Shown here piece by piece: positions 14,218-23,086 of a stretch of DNA of 64,000 bases. The DNA lies in the NCBI GenBank assembly GCA_038245725.1, contig JBBRSD010000005.1:62001-126000 (forward strand), written 5' to 3'. The position numbers and the translations under genes are program-made. The stretch's first letter is position 1; the number at the start of each line of letters is the position of its first letter. The notes below the pieces were generated by a model. That model was given only the letters and a program-made list of their open reading frames with translations, was not told the origin of the DNA and ran no database searches. The DNA comes from JBBRSD01 sp038245725. Lineage in GTDB: Bacteria > Actinomycetota > Coriobacteriia > Anaerosomatales > JAAXUF01.

Positions 14218-15925
14218 GAGCGCTCTCGAGCGCGCCGGCGTCGCGGTCTCCATTGAGGAGGTCGCGTGTCTCGGCGTGGTCTGTCGCGTATCGGCCGACT
14301 CGGCACGTGCGGCGGTCGCCACGCTTCGCGACTCGGATCTCGCCTTCGACTTCCTGATCGATCTGTTCGGCATCGACACGGGCGAAGCGATCGACGTGGT
14401 CTACCACCTCAGGTCGTTCTCCCGCGACGAGGAGATCGTCGTCAAGGCGGCCCACGACTACGATGGCGTGCTCGCGAGCATATGGGACCTGCTGCCCGCC
14501 GCGCTCATGCCCGAGCGGGAGCTGTGCGAGCTCTTCGGCCTGTCGCTTCTCGGCCATCCGAATCCCAAGCGGTTGCTCACCACCGACGGCTGCGCCCCCT
14601 ACCTGCGCAAGTTCGTCGAGATCCGCAGCGACGAGGAAGTGCGCGACCGCTCGACGCAACACGTTAATCCCAAGCGTCTGGCTCGCGCTGCAGGCTCGAT
14701 CGCCGCCGAAGAGCCGATGGTGGCGCCCGACGCTCCATCGGCTACCCAGGACGGCATCGTCGCTCCCGGTACATTCCAGCCCACGCTGCTCCCCGCGGGA
14801 TTGCGCCGTGCGCCCGCGGGCGTCGACCAGGTCACGACCGAGCACCTCGTGCTCAGCATGGGCCCGCAGCACCCGTCGACGCACGGCGTTTTGCGCCTGA
14901 ACCTCGAGATCGACGGCGAGGAGGTCGTAGGCGCCGAGGCGATCATCGGCTACCTGCACCGCGGCATCGAGAAGCTCGCCGAGTCGCGCCGGTACCACAC
15001 CATCGGCACGCTGCTGGATCGCGGCGACTATCTAGCCGGTATCCACAGCGAGCTCGCCCTCGCGCTCGCGACCGAGAAGCTCCTCGAAGTCGAATCGCCC
15101 AGGCGCGCGAACTACCTGCGCGTCATGCTCGGCGAGCTGAACCGCATCGCGAGCCACATCACCTGGTACGGTCCTGCCGGGCTCGACGCCGGCGCGATGG
15201 GGCCGTTCCTCTATACGTTCCGAGACCGCGAGCTGCTCCTCGACATCCTCGAGGACGTCACCGGCGCTCGCATGATGTTTAACTACGTTCGGCCCGGCGG
15301 TGTCCTGCGCGACTTCACGACCACCGCCGAGGCCAAGATCCGCCACTTCCTCGATGTGTTCGCGGTCCATATCGAGGAGAACGACGAGATCCTCATGGGC
15401 AACGAGATCTTCCAGGCGCGCACCCAGGGGCTCGGCGTGTTCTCGCGGGAGGCGGCCCTCGGTTTCGGCCTGACCGGAGCCAACCTACGCGCCTCGGGCG
15501 TGAGCTGGGACATCCGGCGAGACCGCCCTTACGCTGCTTACAACGAGATGGACTTCGACATCCCGCTCTCCGAGGTCGGCGACGTGTACGCCCGGACCGC
15601 GGTGCGCCTCGATGAGATGCGCCAGGCCGCCCGGATCGTGCGCCAGTGCATCGACGGGCTTCCCGAAGGCGAGTTCACCGCGAAGGTGCCCAAGGTCCTG
15701 CGCCCGCCCGTGGGCGAGGCATACGCGGCTGTCGAATCGCCCCGCGGCGAACTGGGTGTGCACATCGTCTCGGACGGCTCGGACACTCCGTACCGGATGC
15801 GCTATCGGCCGCCGGCGCTCTACGCGCTCCAGGCCGGCGAGACGCTCCTGCCCGGCGGGCTCATCGCCGATGCCGTCGTTCTCATGGGCAGCATGGACGT
15901 CGTGCTGGGGGAGATCGACCGATGA
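14189..15925 (+). CDS. nuoCD: Fused complex I subunit C/D
   Basis: This 578-aa protein joins NuoC (about 1-165) and NuoD (about 215-578) with an acidic, proline-containing linker between. The NuoC part has the PERELCELFGL and GHPNPKRLL motifs; the NuoD part starts with LSMGPQHPSTHGVLRL and contains YLHRGIEKLAE and VRPGGVLRDF. NuoD forms the quinone pocket with NuoB. A CD fusion is known in enterobacteria and some other groups. The TTG start at 14189 has GGGGGAG four bases before it and overlaps nuoB. The stop overlaps nuoH by 4 bp. Confidence 0.93.
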   Translation: MPQPDLTVVRSALERAGVAVSIEEVACLGVVCRVSADSARAAVATLRDSDLAFDFLIDLFGIDTGEAIDVVYHLRSFSRDEEIVVKAAHDYDGVLASIWDLLPAALMPERELCELFGLSLLGHPNPKRLLTTDGCAPYLRKFVEIRSDEEVRDRSTQHVNPKRLARAAGSIAAEEPMVAPDAPSATQDGIVAPGTFQPTLLPAGLRRAPAGVDQVTTEHLVLSMGPQHPSTHGVLRLNLEIDGEEVVGAEAIIGYLHRGIEKLAESRRYHTIGTLLDRGDYLAGIHSELALALATEKLLEVESPRRANYLRVMLGELNRIASHITWYGPAGLDAGAMGPFLYTFRDRELLLDILEDVTGARMMFNYVRPGGVLRDFTTTAEAKIRHFLDVFAVHIEENDEILMGNEIFQARTQGLGVFSREAALGFGLTGANLRASGVSWDIRRDRPYAAYNEMDFDIPLSEVGDVYARTAVRLDEMRQAARIVRQCIDGLPEGEFTAKVPKVLRPPVGEAYAAVESPRGELGVHIVSDGSDTPYRMRYRPPALYALQAGETLLPGGLIADAVVLMGSMDVVLGEIDR

Positions 15926-16911
15926 ATACGTGGTTGATCGTCGTCCTCAGATTCCTCGCGGCGCTCACGCTGATGCTCGTCAACGGCGTCGTGATGATCT
16001 ACATGCTGCGCAAGGTTCTCGGGCGCCTGCACCTTCGCCTCGGACCGATGGACAACGGCCCCTGGGGCATGCTCCAGACCGTCTACGACGTCATCAAGCT
16101 CCTCACGAAAGAGGACCCCACGCCAAGCGCCGTCGACCGAGGCCTGTTCTTCCTCGCGCCGGCCGTCGTGTTCGTCCCGTCGCTCATGGCTTACATCGCC
16201 CTGCCGTTCTCGCGCACGTGGGTAGTTGCCGACCTGCCGCTGGGCCTGCTCTTCGTCTTCGCGGTCATGTCGCTGATCCCGCTCGGCATCCTCATGGCCG
16301 GCTGGGCGTCGAACAACAAGTGGTCGCTCATCGGTGCGATGCGAGCCGTCGGCGCGCAGGTCACTTACGAAGTGCCGATGCTCATCGCGGCGCTGCCGGT
16401 CGTCATGATGGCGGGGTCCTTGAACCTCGGCGACATCGTCCGGGCGCAGCACAACGTGTGGTTCGTCGTGAACGTGCCAGCGTTCGTGCTCTTCTGTATC
16501 GCCGGACTCATCGAGAGCGGACAGACCCCCTTCGACCTCGCCGAGGCCGAGTCCGAGCTCGTCGCCGGTTTCGCGACGGAGTACTCGGCGATGAAGTTCG
16601 GGCTGCTGTTCCTCTCGGAGTTCAGCAACACGTTCATCTTCTCGGCGCTCACGGTCACGCTCTTCTTCGGCGGATGGCAGGTGCCGTTCGTGCCAGCTGA
16701 CGTAGTCCAGCCCATCGCGCCGGTCGTTTTCATGCTCAAGACCTACATCGGCATCTTTTTCCTGATGGCGATTCGCGGCACGCTCCCGCGCGTGCGCGTC
16801 GACCAGATGCTCGAGCTCGGCTGGAAGTTCCTCCTGCCGACGTCGATCGCGTGGCTTCTCATCACCGGCCTGATCATGAAGATCGGTTCTACGCTGGCGG
16901 TGTCGCGATGA
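15922..16911 (+). CDS. nuoH: Complex I subunit H
   Basis: The 329-aa membrane subunit links the quinone site to the proton-pumping arm. It has eight or more hydrophobic helices. The conserved loop ESGQTPFDLAEAESELVAGF (about 195-214), rich in charged residues near the quinone channel, is present, as is the late RGTLPRVRVDQML motif. ATG 15922 overlaps the nuoCD stop (ATGA), and the 3' end overlaps nuoI in the same way. Confidence 0.95.
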   Translation: MNTWLIVVLRFLAALTLMLVNGVVMIYMLRKVLGRLHLRLGPMDNGPWGMLQTVYDVIKLLTKEDPTPSAVDRGLFFLAPAVVFVPSLMAYIALPFSRTWVVADLPLGLLFVFAVMSLIPLGILMAGWASNNKWSLIGAMRAVGAQVTYEVPMLIAALPVVMMAGSLNLGDIVRAQHNVWFVVNVPAFVLFCIAGLIESGQTPFDLAEAESELVAGFATEYSAMKFGLLFLSEFSNTFIFSALTVTLFFGGWQVPFVPADVVQPIAPVVFMLKTYIGIFFLMAIRGTLPRVRVDQMLELGWKFLLPTSIAWLLITGLIMKIGSTLAVSR

Positions 16912-17390
16912 GCCGAATCTACGGCACCGGCATCCTCAGGAGCATGATCATTGCGTTTACAAACTTCCTGAGGCCTCCAATCACGATGCAGTACCCCCAC
17001 GAGCGCTGGGTCCTGCCCGACCGCGCGCGCTGGGCGGTGGCCCCGCTCTACGATGAGGCCGGCGCGCCGAAGTGCCGCGCCTGCATGGCGTGCGTGAAGG
17101 CCTGCCCCGACGCGGTCCTCGCGCTCGACTTCGACACCGACCCGGAGACCAAGGACAAGCAGATCGTCTCCTTCAGCTACCAGGTGGGCGCGTGCATGAT
17201 GTGCGGCCTGTGCGTCGAAGCGTGCCCGTTCGACGCGCTCGAGATGAGTCACGTGTACGAGCTCGCGCGCATCGCCCCGGACCCGCTCGAGTACGAGCTG
17301 CTCGCCGACGTCCCGGCCGCGAAGGCCCCGAAGCGTGCCGAGCACCCCTCCAAGCCCATCTGCGCCGAGAAGGAGGGCGACGATGCTTAG
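16908..17390 (+). CDS. nuoI: Complex I subunit I (two 4Fe-4S clusters)
   Basis: The 160-aa ferredoxin-type subunit has two cluster motifs: CRACMACVKACP (about 57-68) and CMMCGLCVEACP (about 95-106), each C-x2-C-x2-C-x3-C-P. It carries electrons from the input module to NuoB. Without NuoEFG it is probably the entry point, where a soluble donor such as ferredoxin or a separate dehydrogenase could dock. A proline/lysine-rich tail of about 25 residues follows the ferredoxin domain. The ATG overlaps nuoH; the 3' end overlaps nuoJ by 8 bp. Confidence 0.95.
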   Translation: MSRIYGTGILRSMIIAFTNFLRPPITMQYPHERWVLPDRARWAVAPLYDEAGAPKCRACMACVKACPDAVLALDFDTDPETKDKQIVSFSYQVGACMMCGLCVEACPFDALEMSHVYELARIAPDPLEYELLADVPAAKAPKRAEHPSKPICAEKEGDDA

Positions 17391-17886
17391 CACCGTCAGC
17401 GGCGTGGCCGCACTCGGCATGAGCGCGATCGTCGTCGGCGCGGCGGTGATGATGCTCACCTCGAGAAACGTCGTCCATGCGGCATTCTGGATGCTGGGCA
17501 GCATGCTCGGCACCGCAGGCGTCTACCTGCTCCTCTCGGCGACGTTCGTTGCGCTCGTGCAGGTCATGGTGTACGCCGGCGCGGTCGCCGTGCTGCTCCT
17601 CTTCGTCATCATGCTCACCCTCCGCCGCCGAGAAGACGCGGTGCGTTCGCGAGACTTCTCGGCGGTCGCGCTCGCGCTCGCGGTGCTCTTCGGCGGCGTG
17701 ATGCTGTACGTGCTGTGGGGCCTGCACGTGCCGGCCGCGCCGATGCCTGCGATCGTTCCCGGCATCGAGGAGTTCGGACTTCTGCTCTTCAGCACGTGGA
17801 TGTTGCCGTTCGAGATCGCTTCGCTGGTGCTGACCGTGGCGCTCGTCGGTGCGGTCTGGTGGTCGGGCGGGAGGAGGGGCCGATGA
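17383..17886 (+). CDS. nuoJ: Complex I subunit J
   Basis: This 167-aa membrane protein has five hydrophobic helices. The characteristic third-helix segment, QVMVYAGAVAVLLLFVIML (about 56-74), with its Y-x-G-A-V-x-V-L-x-L-F motif, identifies NuoJ. AAGGAGGG sits just before the ATG at 17383. The first 8 bp overlap nuoI and the stop overlaps nuoK (ATGA). Confidence 0.93.
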   Translation: MLSTVSGVAALGMSAIVVGAAVMMLTSRNVVHAAFWMLGSMLGTAGVYLLLSATFVALVQVMVYAGAVAVLLLFVIMLTLRRREDAVRSRDFSAVALALAVLFGGVMLYVLWGLHVPAAPMPAIVPGIEEFGLLLFSTWMLPFEIASLVLTVALVGAVWWSGGRRGR

Positions 17887-18194
17887 GGGTGGGCATGGAG
17901 TTCTTCATCGGTCTCAGCGCGATTCTCTTCTGCCTGGGCCTGTACGGCGCTCTTTCGAAGCGCTCGGCGGTCATGATCCTCATGTCGCTCGAGCTGATGG
18001 CGAACGCCGTCAACATCAACCTTGTCGCGTTCTCGCGGTTCGTCACACCCAAGGTGATGACCGGCCAGTTCTTCGCCGTGTTCATGATGGTCGTCGCCGC
18101 CGCCGAGATCGGGCTGGGACTGGCGCTCGTGCTTGCGCTGTACCGGCAGACACAGACCATCGAAGTTCAGTTCCTCAACGAGTTGAAGGGGTAG
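17883..18194 (+). CDS. nuoK: Complex I subunit K
   Basis: The 103-aa subunit has three helices. The motif SLELMANAVNINLVAF (about 36-51) carries the conserved membrane glutamate used in proton transfer, and the third helix holds AAAEIGLGLALVLALYR. Length is typical. The ATG overlaps the nuoJ stop, and nuoL begins 3 bp after the stop. Confidence 0.95.
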   Translation: MRVGMEFFIGLSAILFCLGLYGALSKRSAVMILMSLELMANAVNINLVAFSRFVTPKVMTGQFFAVFMMVVAAAEIGLGLALVLALYRQTQTIEVQFLNELKG

Positions 18195-18197
18195 GCA

Positions 18198-20033
18198 GTG
18201 AACTACATCATCGCCATACCTCTTCTCCCGGCAGCCGTCTTCGGGCTCTTCTTCGTACTGCCACGGCGCATTCGAAACCGCATGCTGTACCTGCCGCTGG
18301 CCGCCATGGCAGGGTCGTTCGTGCTGTCGATCCCGGCGTTCCTCTCGGCGTGGCCCGGCGGCGAAGACGCCGTCCGAACCGGCACATGGCACGTCGCCTA
18401 CCGCTTGGGCACGATCGGCACCGGGCCGCTCGACGTGATCCTTCGGCTCGACCCCTACGCCGCCATGATGCTGCTGGTCGTCACGATCGTCGGCCTCGGG
18501 GTTCAGATCTACTCGCTGTCCTACATGCGTGGCGAAGAGCGGATCGGCTGGTACTACGCGGTGCTTTCGCTGTTCACCTCGGCGATGCTGCTGCTGGTTC
18601 TCGCGGGCGACTACCTGCTGTTCTATATGGCGTGGGAGGTCATGGGCCTGTGCTCGTACCTGCTCATCGGCTTCTGGTTCACTGACAACGCCGCACGCAA
18701 CGCGTCGATCAAGGCGTTCCTCGTGACGCGCGTCGGTGACGTCGGTTTCGCTGTGGGGCTGGCGATCATCTGGGTCACGGTGGGTTCGTTCGACTTCCAC
18801 GCGGTGCTTCCGGCCGCGACCACCTGGGGACCCGGCGTCGCGACCGCCGTCGCGCTGCTGCTTCTCTTCGGCGCGATGGGCAAGTCCGCGCAGTTCCCGT
18901 TGCACGTCTGGCTGCCCGACGCGATGGCGGGTCCCACGCCGGCATCCGCGCTCATCCACGCCGCGACGATGGTCGCCGCGGGCGTGTTCCTCGTGGCTCG
19001 CTCGCTGCCGATCTTCGAGGTGTCCGGCGTCGCGATGCACGCCGTGCTGCTTATCGGCGGGACCACGGCGTTGCTCGGCGCCACGATGGGCGCGGTGCAG
19101 TACGACATCAAGAAGGTGCTCGCGTATTCGACGATCTCGCAGCTCGGCTACATGTTCCTCGGGCTGGGCACCGGCAACGTCGCGGCGGGCCTGTTCCTGT
19201 TGTTGACCCACGCTTTCTTCAAGAGCCTGCTCTTCCTGGGCGCCGGCAGTATCATCCATTCTCTGCACACGCAGGACATGCGGGAGATGGGCGGGGTCGC
19301 GAGCAAGATGAAGGTCACCACGGTGACGTTCACCATCGGCGCGCTTGCGCTTGCCGGGATTCCGCCGCTGTCCGGCTTCTTCTCGAAGGACCTGATCCTC
19401 GACTCGCTGTGGGCCGGCCACCACTACGTCGCCTTCGCTGTCGCGCTTTCCACAGCGATGCTCACGGCCTTCTACATGACGCGCCTGTGGCTGCGGGTGT
19501 TCCCGGGCGAACCACGCGACACGAAGCATGCCGGCGGCCACGAGTCCGACTGGAAGATCCTCAGCCCCATGGTCGTGCTGAGCGTCATCACCCTGGGCAT
19601 CGGGTTCAGCGCCATCGTGTTCGCCAAGTTCATCGCGGGCGAAGCCGCGTGGCCGCAGCTTGTGATGGGCTCGACGTCGACGCTTGTAGCACTCGTGGGC
19701 ATCGTGATCGCCTGGGTGCTGTTCGGCGGCGGGCGTGACACCGAGGAGCGCACGGCTCGTTCCTCGTTCGTCTACCTGCTCGTTTCCAACAAGTATTTCC
19801 TCGACTACCCCTACGAGCACATCGCGCTCGGATACACGCGCTTCTCGGAGGGCGTGAACTGGTTCGACCGTGTCGTCATCAACGGGGTCGTGAACGGAGT
19901 CGGCGTCGCGTGCAGGCAGGGCGGCGGGCTGCTCAAGCGGATGCAAACCGGCCGCGTGCAGACCTACCAGCGCCTCGTGCTCGCCGGGGTCATTGCGTTC
20001 ATCGTTATCGCCGTCTACCTGAGAGGAGTGTGA
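18198..20033 (+). CDS. nuoL: Complex I subunit L (antiporter-like)
   Basis: The 611-aa protein is the distal proton-pumping subunit with the long lateral helix at its C-terminus. Antiporter-like motifs are clear: WEVMGLCSYLLIGFW (about 141-155), GAMGKSAQFPLHVWLPDAM (about 222-240) with the essential lysine, and LIHAATMVAAGVFLVAR (about 248-264). GTG 18198 follows GAAGGGGTA. The length supports a full NuoL with amphipathic helix HL rather than an Mrp antiporter subunit. Confidence 0.95.
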   Translation: MNYIIAIPLLPAAVFGLFFVLPRRIRNRMLYLPLAAMAGSFVLSIPAFLSAWPGGEDAVRTGTWHVAYRLGTIGTGPLDVILRLDPYAAMMLLVVTIVGLGVQIYSLSYMRGEERIGWYYAVLSLFTSAMLLLVLAGDYLLFYMAWEVMGLCSYLLIGFWFTDNAARNASIKAFLVTRVGDVGFAVGLAIIWVTVGSFDFHAVLPAATTWGPGVATAVALLLLFGAMGKSAQFPLHVWLPDAMAGPTPASALIHAATMVAAGVFLVARSLPIFEVSGVAMHAVLLIGGTTALLGATMGAVQYDIKKVLAYSTISQLGYMFLGLGTGNVAAGLFLLLTHAFFKSLLFLGAGSIIHSLHTQDMREMGGVASKMKVTTVTFTIGALALAGIPPLSGFFSKDLILDSLWAGHHYVAFAVALSTAMLTAFYMTRLWLRVFPGEPRDTKHAGGHESDWKILSPMVVLSVITLGIGFSAIVFAKFIAGEAAWPQLVMGSTSTLVALVGIVIAWVLFGGGRDTEERTARSSFVYLLVSNKYFLDYPYEHIALGYTRFSEGVNWFDRVVINGVVNGVGVACRQGGGLLKRMQTGRVQTYQRLVLAGVIAFIVIAVYLRGV

Positions 20034-20034
20034 T

Positions 20035-21516
20035 GTGCCGATGCCGCACGTGCCCCACCTGCTGAGCGCTATCACGTTCCTCCCGCTCGTCGGCGCGCTC
20101 GTCGTGCTGGTGCTGCCCGCAAGCTGGGCCCGGTGGACAACGGCCGCATTCATGGTGGCGGACCTGGGTCTTGTCGGCGTGCTGTTGGCCGTGTTCAGCC
20201 GCACGAGTCCCGGCATGCAGCTCATCGAGTCTGCTCCGTGGATCCCCTCGCTGCACGTGAACTACCTGCTCGGAGTCGACGGGATCTCGGTGACGATGGT
20301 CGCGCTCTCGGCGCTGCTGTCCTTCGTCGTCGTCCTCGGTTCGTGGAACACCGAGGATCGGCCGAAGACGTGGTTCATCATGCTGCTGCTGCTCGAGAGC
20401 GGCATGAACGGCGTGTTCGTCGCGCTGGATTTCGTGCTGTTCTACGTGTTCTGGGAGTGGGTCCTCATCCCGATGTACTTCATCATCGCGTGGTGGGGCA
20501 AGGAGAACCGCAGTTACGTGGCGCTCAAGTTCTTCCTCTACATGCTGCTCGGCTCCGTGCTGATCCTGCTGGGCATCATCGCGATGTACCTGCACCCGGC
20601 GGGTCACACCTTCAACATGATGGTGCTGGCCACGCGCCAGTTCCCGCTCGGCTTCCAGATGGTGATATTCCTCGTCTTCTACTTCGGGTTCGCGGTGCGC
20701 GTGCCGGTATGGCCGTTCCACACGGGGCACTCCGACGCGCATATCCAGGCGCCCACGGCTGGATCGGTCACGCTCGCCGGCGTGCTCCTCAAGACCGGCA
20801 CGTACGGCATGCTGCGCGTCGCGCTGCCGATGCTCCCTCAGGGCGCGCAACACTGGGCGTGGTTCGTCGGGCTCATGGCGTGCGCCGCGATCCTCTACGG
20901 GTCGGTCGTGTCGTTCTGGCAGCCCGATCTGAAGAAGATGCTCGCGTACTCCTCGGTGGGGCACATGGGCTTCGCCATGCTCGGCATCGCGTCGGGGACA
21001 GTGTGGGGGCTTGACGGTGCCATGGTGCTCGCGTTCGCTCACGGCCTCATCACCGGTCTGCTCTTCCTCGTGGTCGGCATGATCTACGACCGTGCGCACA
21101 CCCGCATGGCGCCCGACCTCACCGGCGTCGGCAAGCAGGCGCCGGTTCTCGGCGGGATGCTCTCGTTTGCCGCCATCTCATCGCTCGGCCTGCCGGGGCT
21201 CGCCGGCTTCGTGGGCGAGTTCCTCGTGCTCGTGGGGTCGTGGCAGTCCAACCTCCCGAAGGTCTACACCATCGTCGCGGGCGCCGGGATGCTGATGGGC
21301 GCTGCGTACATGCTCTGGGTCATCTACCGCGTCGTCTATGGCGAACCCGCCGAGAAGGTCGCGCGGATTCCCGATGCTACTGCGATCGACATCGCCACCG
21401 CGGGGCCGCTCATGGCTCTCACCGCGATCATCGGCATGAACTGGGGCGTGCTGCTCAGCTTCGTCAACCCGACGATCACGCGCCTCGCCGAGCTTCTGCT
21501 GCTGAGGTCGATGTAG
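20035..21516 (+). CDS. nuoM: Complex I subunit M (antiporter-like)
   Basis: The 493-aa antiporter-like subunit has about 14 hydrophobic helices. It carries FWEWVLIPMYFIIAWWG (about 139-155) with the conserved membrane Glu, and an HTGHSDAHIQAPTAGSV segment (about 230-246); the usual HTWLPDAH wording is altered to HTGHSDAH. SYSSVGHMGF-type helix 10 is present as AYSSVGHMGFAMLG. GTG 20035 directly follows the nuoL stop; ATG 20041 is an alternative two codons later. GAGAGGAG is the ribosome site. Confidence 0.95.
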   Translation: MPMPHVPHLLSAITFLPLVGALVVLVLPASWARWTTAAFMVADLGLVGVLLAVFSRTSPGMQLIESAPWIPSLHVNYLLGVDGISVTMVALSALLSFVVVLGSWNTEDRPKTWFIMLLLLESGMNGVFVALDFVLFYVFWEWVLIPMYFIIAWWGKENRSYVALKFFLYMLLGSVLILLGIIAMYLHPAGHTFNMMVLATRQFPLGFQMVIFLVFYFGFAVRVPVWPFHTGHSDAHIQAPTAGSVTLAGVLLKTGTYGMLRVALPMLPQGAQHWAWFVGLMACAAILYGSVVSFWQPDLKKMLAYSSVGHMGFAMLGIASGTVWGLDGAMVLAFAHGLITGLLFLVVGMIYDRAHTRMAPDLTGVGKQAPVLGGMLSFAAISSLGLPGLAGFVGEFLVLVGSWQSNLPKVYTIVAGAGMLMGAAYMLWVIYRVVYGEPAEKVARIPDATAIDIATAGPLMALTAIIGMNWGVLLSFVNPTITRLAELLLLRSM

Positions 21517-22929
21517 ATGCAGCAGTACGCCGTGCTCGTTCCGGAAGCCATCATCCTCATCGCCGCGCTCGTCGTTCTCTTCTCGGAGTTCTTCGGAGGC
21601 GACCGGGCCGCTGCAATCGTGGGAACCGTGGCCGCTGCGGCCGCCGCGATCGCCGTCTGGTCGGTTCCAACTCCGGCCACGCTTTTCGGCCGCATGCTGT
21701 TTTTCGGCACCGGCCCGGCGACCTCTGTGATGCGCTCGAGCATCGCCGCCCTCTCGGCGATGCTGCTGCTGTGGGTCGTGGCGCGAGGCTGGTCCGGCGC
21801 CAACGCGCGCGAAGCCGTCTCGATGATCCTGTTCGCGACGGCCGGCGGCATGCTGCTCGTCTCCGCGAACGACATGGTCGTCCTGTTCATGACGCTCGAG
21901 CTGGCGACCATGCCCGCCTACGTGCTCATCGGCTATTCGCGCGATGACCGGCGGGGGCTCGAAGGCGCGCTGAAGTACTTCCTGCTCTCGCTTCTCACGA
22001 GCTTGATCATGGCCTACGGGCTGTCGTTCCTGTTCGGCCTGTCGGGATCGACTGCGTACCACGCCGTTGCGCTCGGCCAGGCGGGGCAGATCGGCCTGTT
22101 CGCGGGGTTGCTCGTCATCGTGGGCTTCCTCGCCAAGACGACCGCGGTGCCGTTCCACTTCTGGTCGCCCGACGCCTACGGCGGCTCCACTGTTCCGGCC
22201 GTGGCGTTCGTATCCTCTGTCGGGAAGATCGGGCCGCTGTACGCCTTCGTCCGCTTTTTCGCCGTGGTTCTGCCGACCGTGCATTCCTTGCCCACGCTGC
22301 TCCTGCTCGCGTCGGTCGCATCGATGGTGCTCGGCAACCTCGTCGCCATCATCCAGACCGACGTGCGCCGCATCATCGCGTACTCCGGCATCGCAAACAT
22401 CGGATACATGTTGCTTGGTGTGTCTGCGGCGACGCGTAACGGGTTCGCGAGCGCGGTGTTCTTCGTCGTCGTGTACTCGGTGAGCCTGCTGGGCCTGTTG
22501 CTGGTCTTCGCGCAGGAAGGTCCGCAGCTCCAGGACGTCGCGGGCCTCGTGAAGCGTCGGCCCTACGCGGCGTGGAGCACGGTCGCGTTCCTCTTCTCGC
22601 TCATCGGCTTCCCTCCTATGGTCGGCTTCTTCGGCAAGCTCGTCGTGTTCAGCGCGGCGTACCACGCGGGCAACACGTGGGCGGTCGTTGTGGCGATTCT
22701 CGTCTCGGTCGTCTCAGCGGGGTATGCGTTCAACATCATCCGAGCGATGTTCACGCCGGGTGAGGGCGCCCCCGAGGTCGTCGCGCGGCCGTCACTGGAG
22801 GAGTCGACCACCTACCGGCAGATGCCGGTTCTCGCCGGCTCGGTCATCTTCGTCTTGATGCTGCTGACGATCGGGCTTGGCCTGGTTGCCGAGCCGCTCG
22901 TCAAGCTGCTCTCAGTTGGGCTGCTCTAG
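21517..22929 (+). CDS. nuoN: Complex I subunit N (antiporter-like)
   Basis: The 470-aa third antiporter-like subunit begins immediately after the nuoM stop. It has the family motifs FMTLELATMPAYVLIGY (about 127-143), FLAKTTAVPFHFWSPDAYGG (about 205-224) with the conserved lysine, and IAYSGIANIGYMLLG. It is the last gene of the operon; the next gene is transcribed after a 157-bp gap with no strong terminator hairpin visible. Confidence 0.95.
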   Translation: MQQYAVLVPEAIILIAALVVLFSEFFGGDRAAAIVGTVAAAAAAIAVWSVPTPATLFGRMLFFGTGPATSVMRSSIAALSAMLLLWVVARGWSGANAREAVSMILFATAGGMLLVSANDMVVLFMTLELATMPAYVLIGYSRDDRRGLEGALKYFLLSLLTSLIMAYGLSFLFGLSGSTAYHAVALGQAGQIGLFAGLLVIVGFLAKTTAVPFHFWSPDAYGGSTVPAVAFVSSVGKIGPLYAFVRFFAVVLPTVHSLPTLLLLASVASMVLGNLVAIIQTDVRRIIAYSGIANIGYMLLGVSAATRNGFASAVFFVVVYSVSLLGLLLVFAQEGPQLQDVAGLVKRRPYAAWSTVAFLFSLIGFPPMVGFFGKLVVFSAAYHAGNTWAVVVAILVSVVSAGYAFNIIRAMFTPGEGAPEVVARPSLEESTTYRQMPVLAGSVIFVLMLLTIGLGLVAEPLVKLLSVGLL

Positions 22930-23086
22930 ACGCTCCGGGTCGTGCTCGGCGCGCTGTGTGCGTTTTCCGTGGAAGTCGGGGGGCGGGCACAAGCCGTCGC
23001 AGCTCAGGGGTACAATCGAGATGCGAGCCGCGGTGCCGCACGGCGGCAGACCGCACCACCGTCGAGAGTTCACCAGAGGTGCTGAC

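Noticed and set aside
17523..20225. Very long open frame on the minus strand (about 900 codons) opposite nuoJ, nuoK and nuoL
   Set aside because: The translation is a His/Arg/Glu/Asp-rich shadow of membrane-protein genes in GC-rich DNA, without ribosome site or domain pattern; the plus-strand nuo genes are certain.
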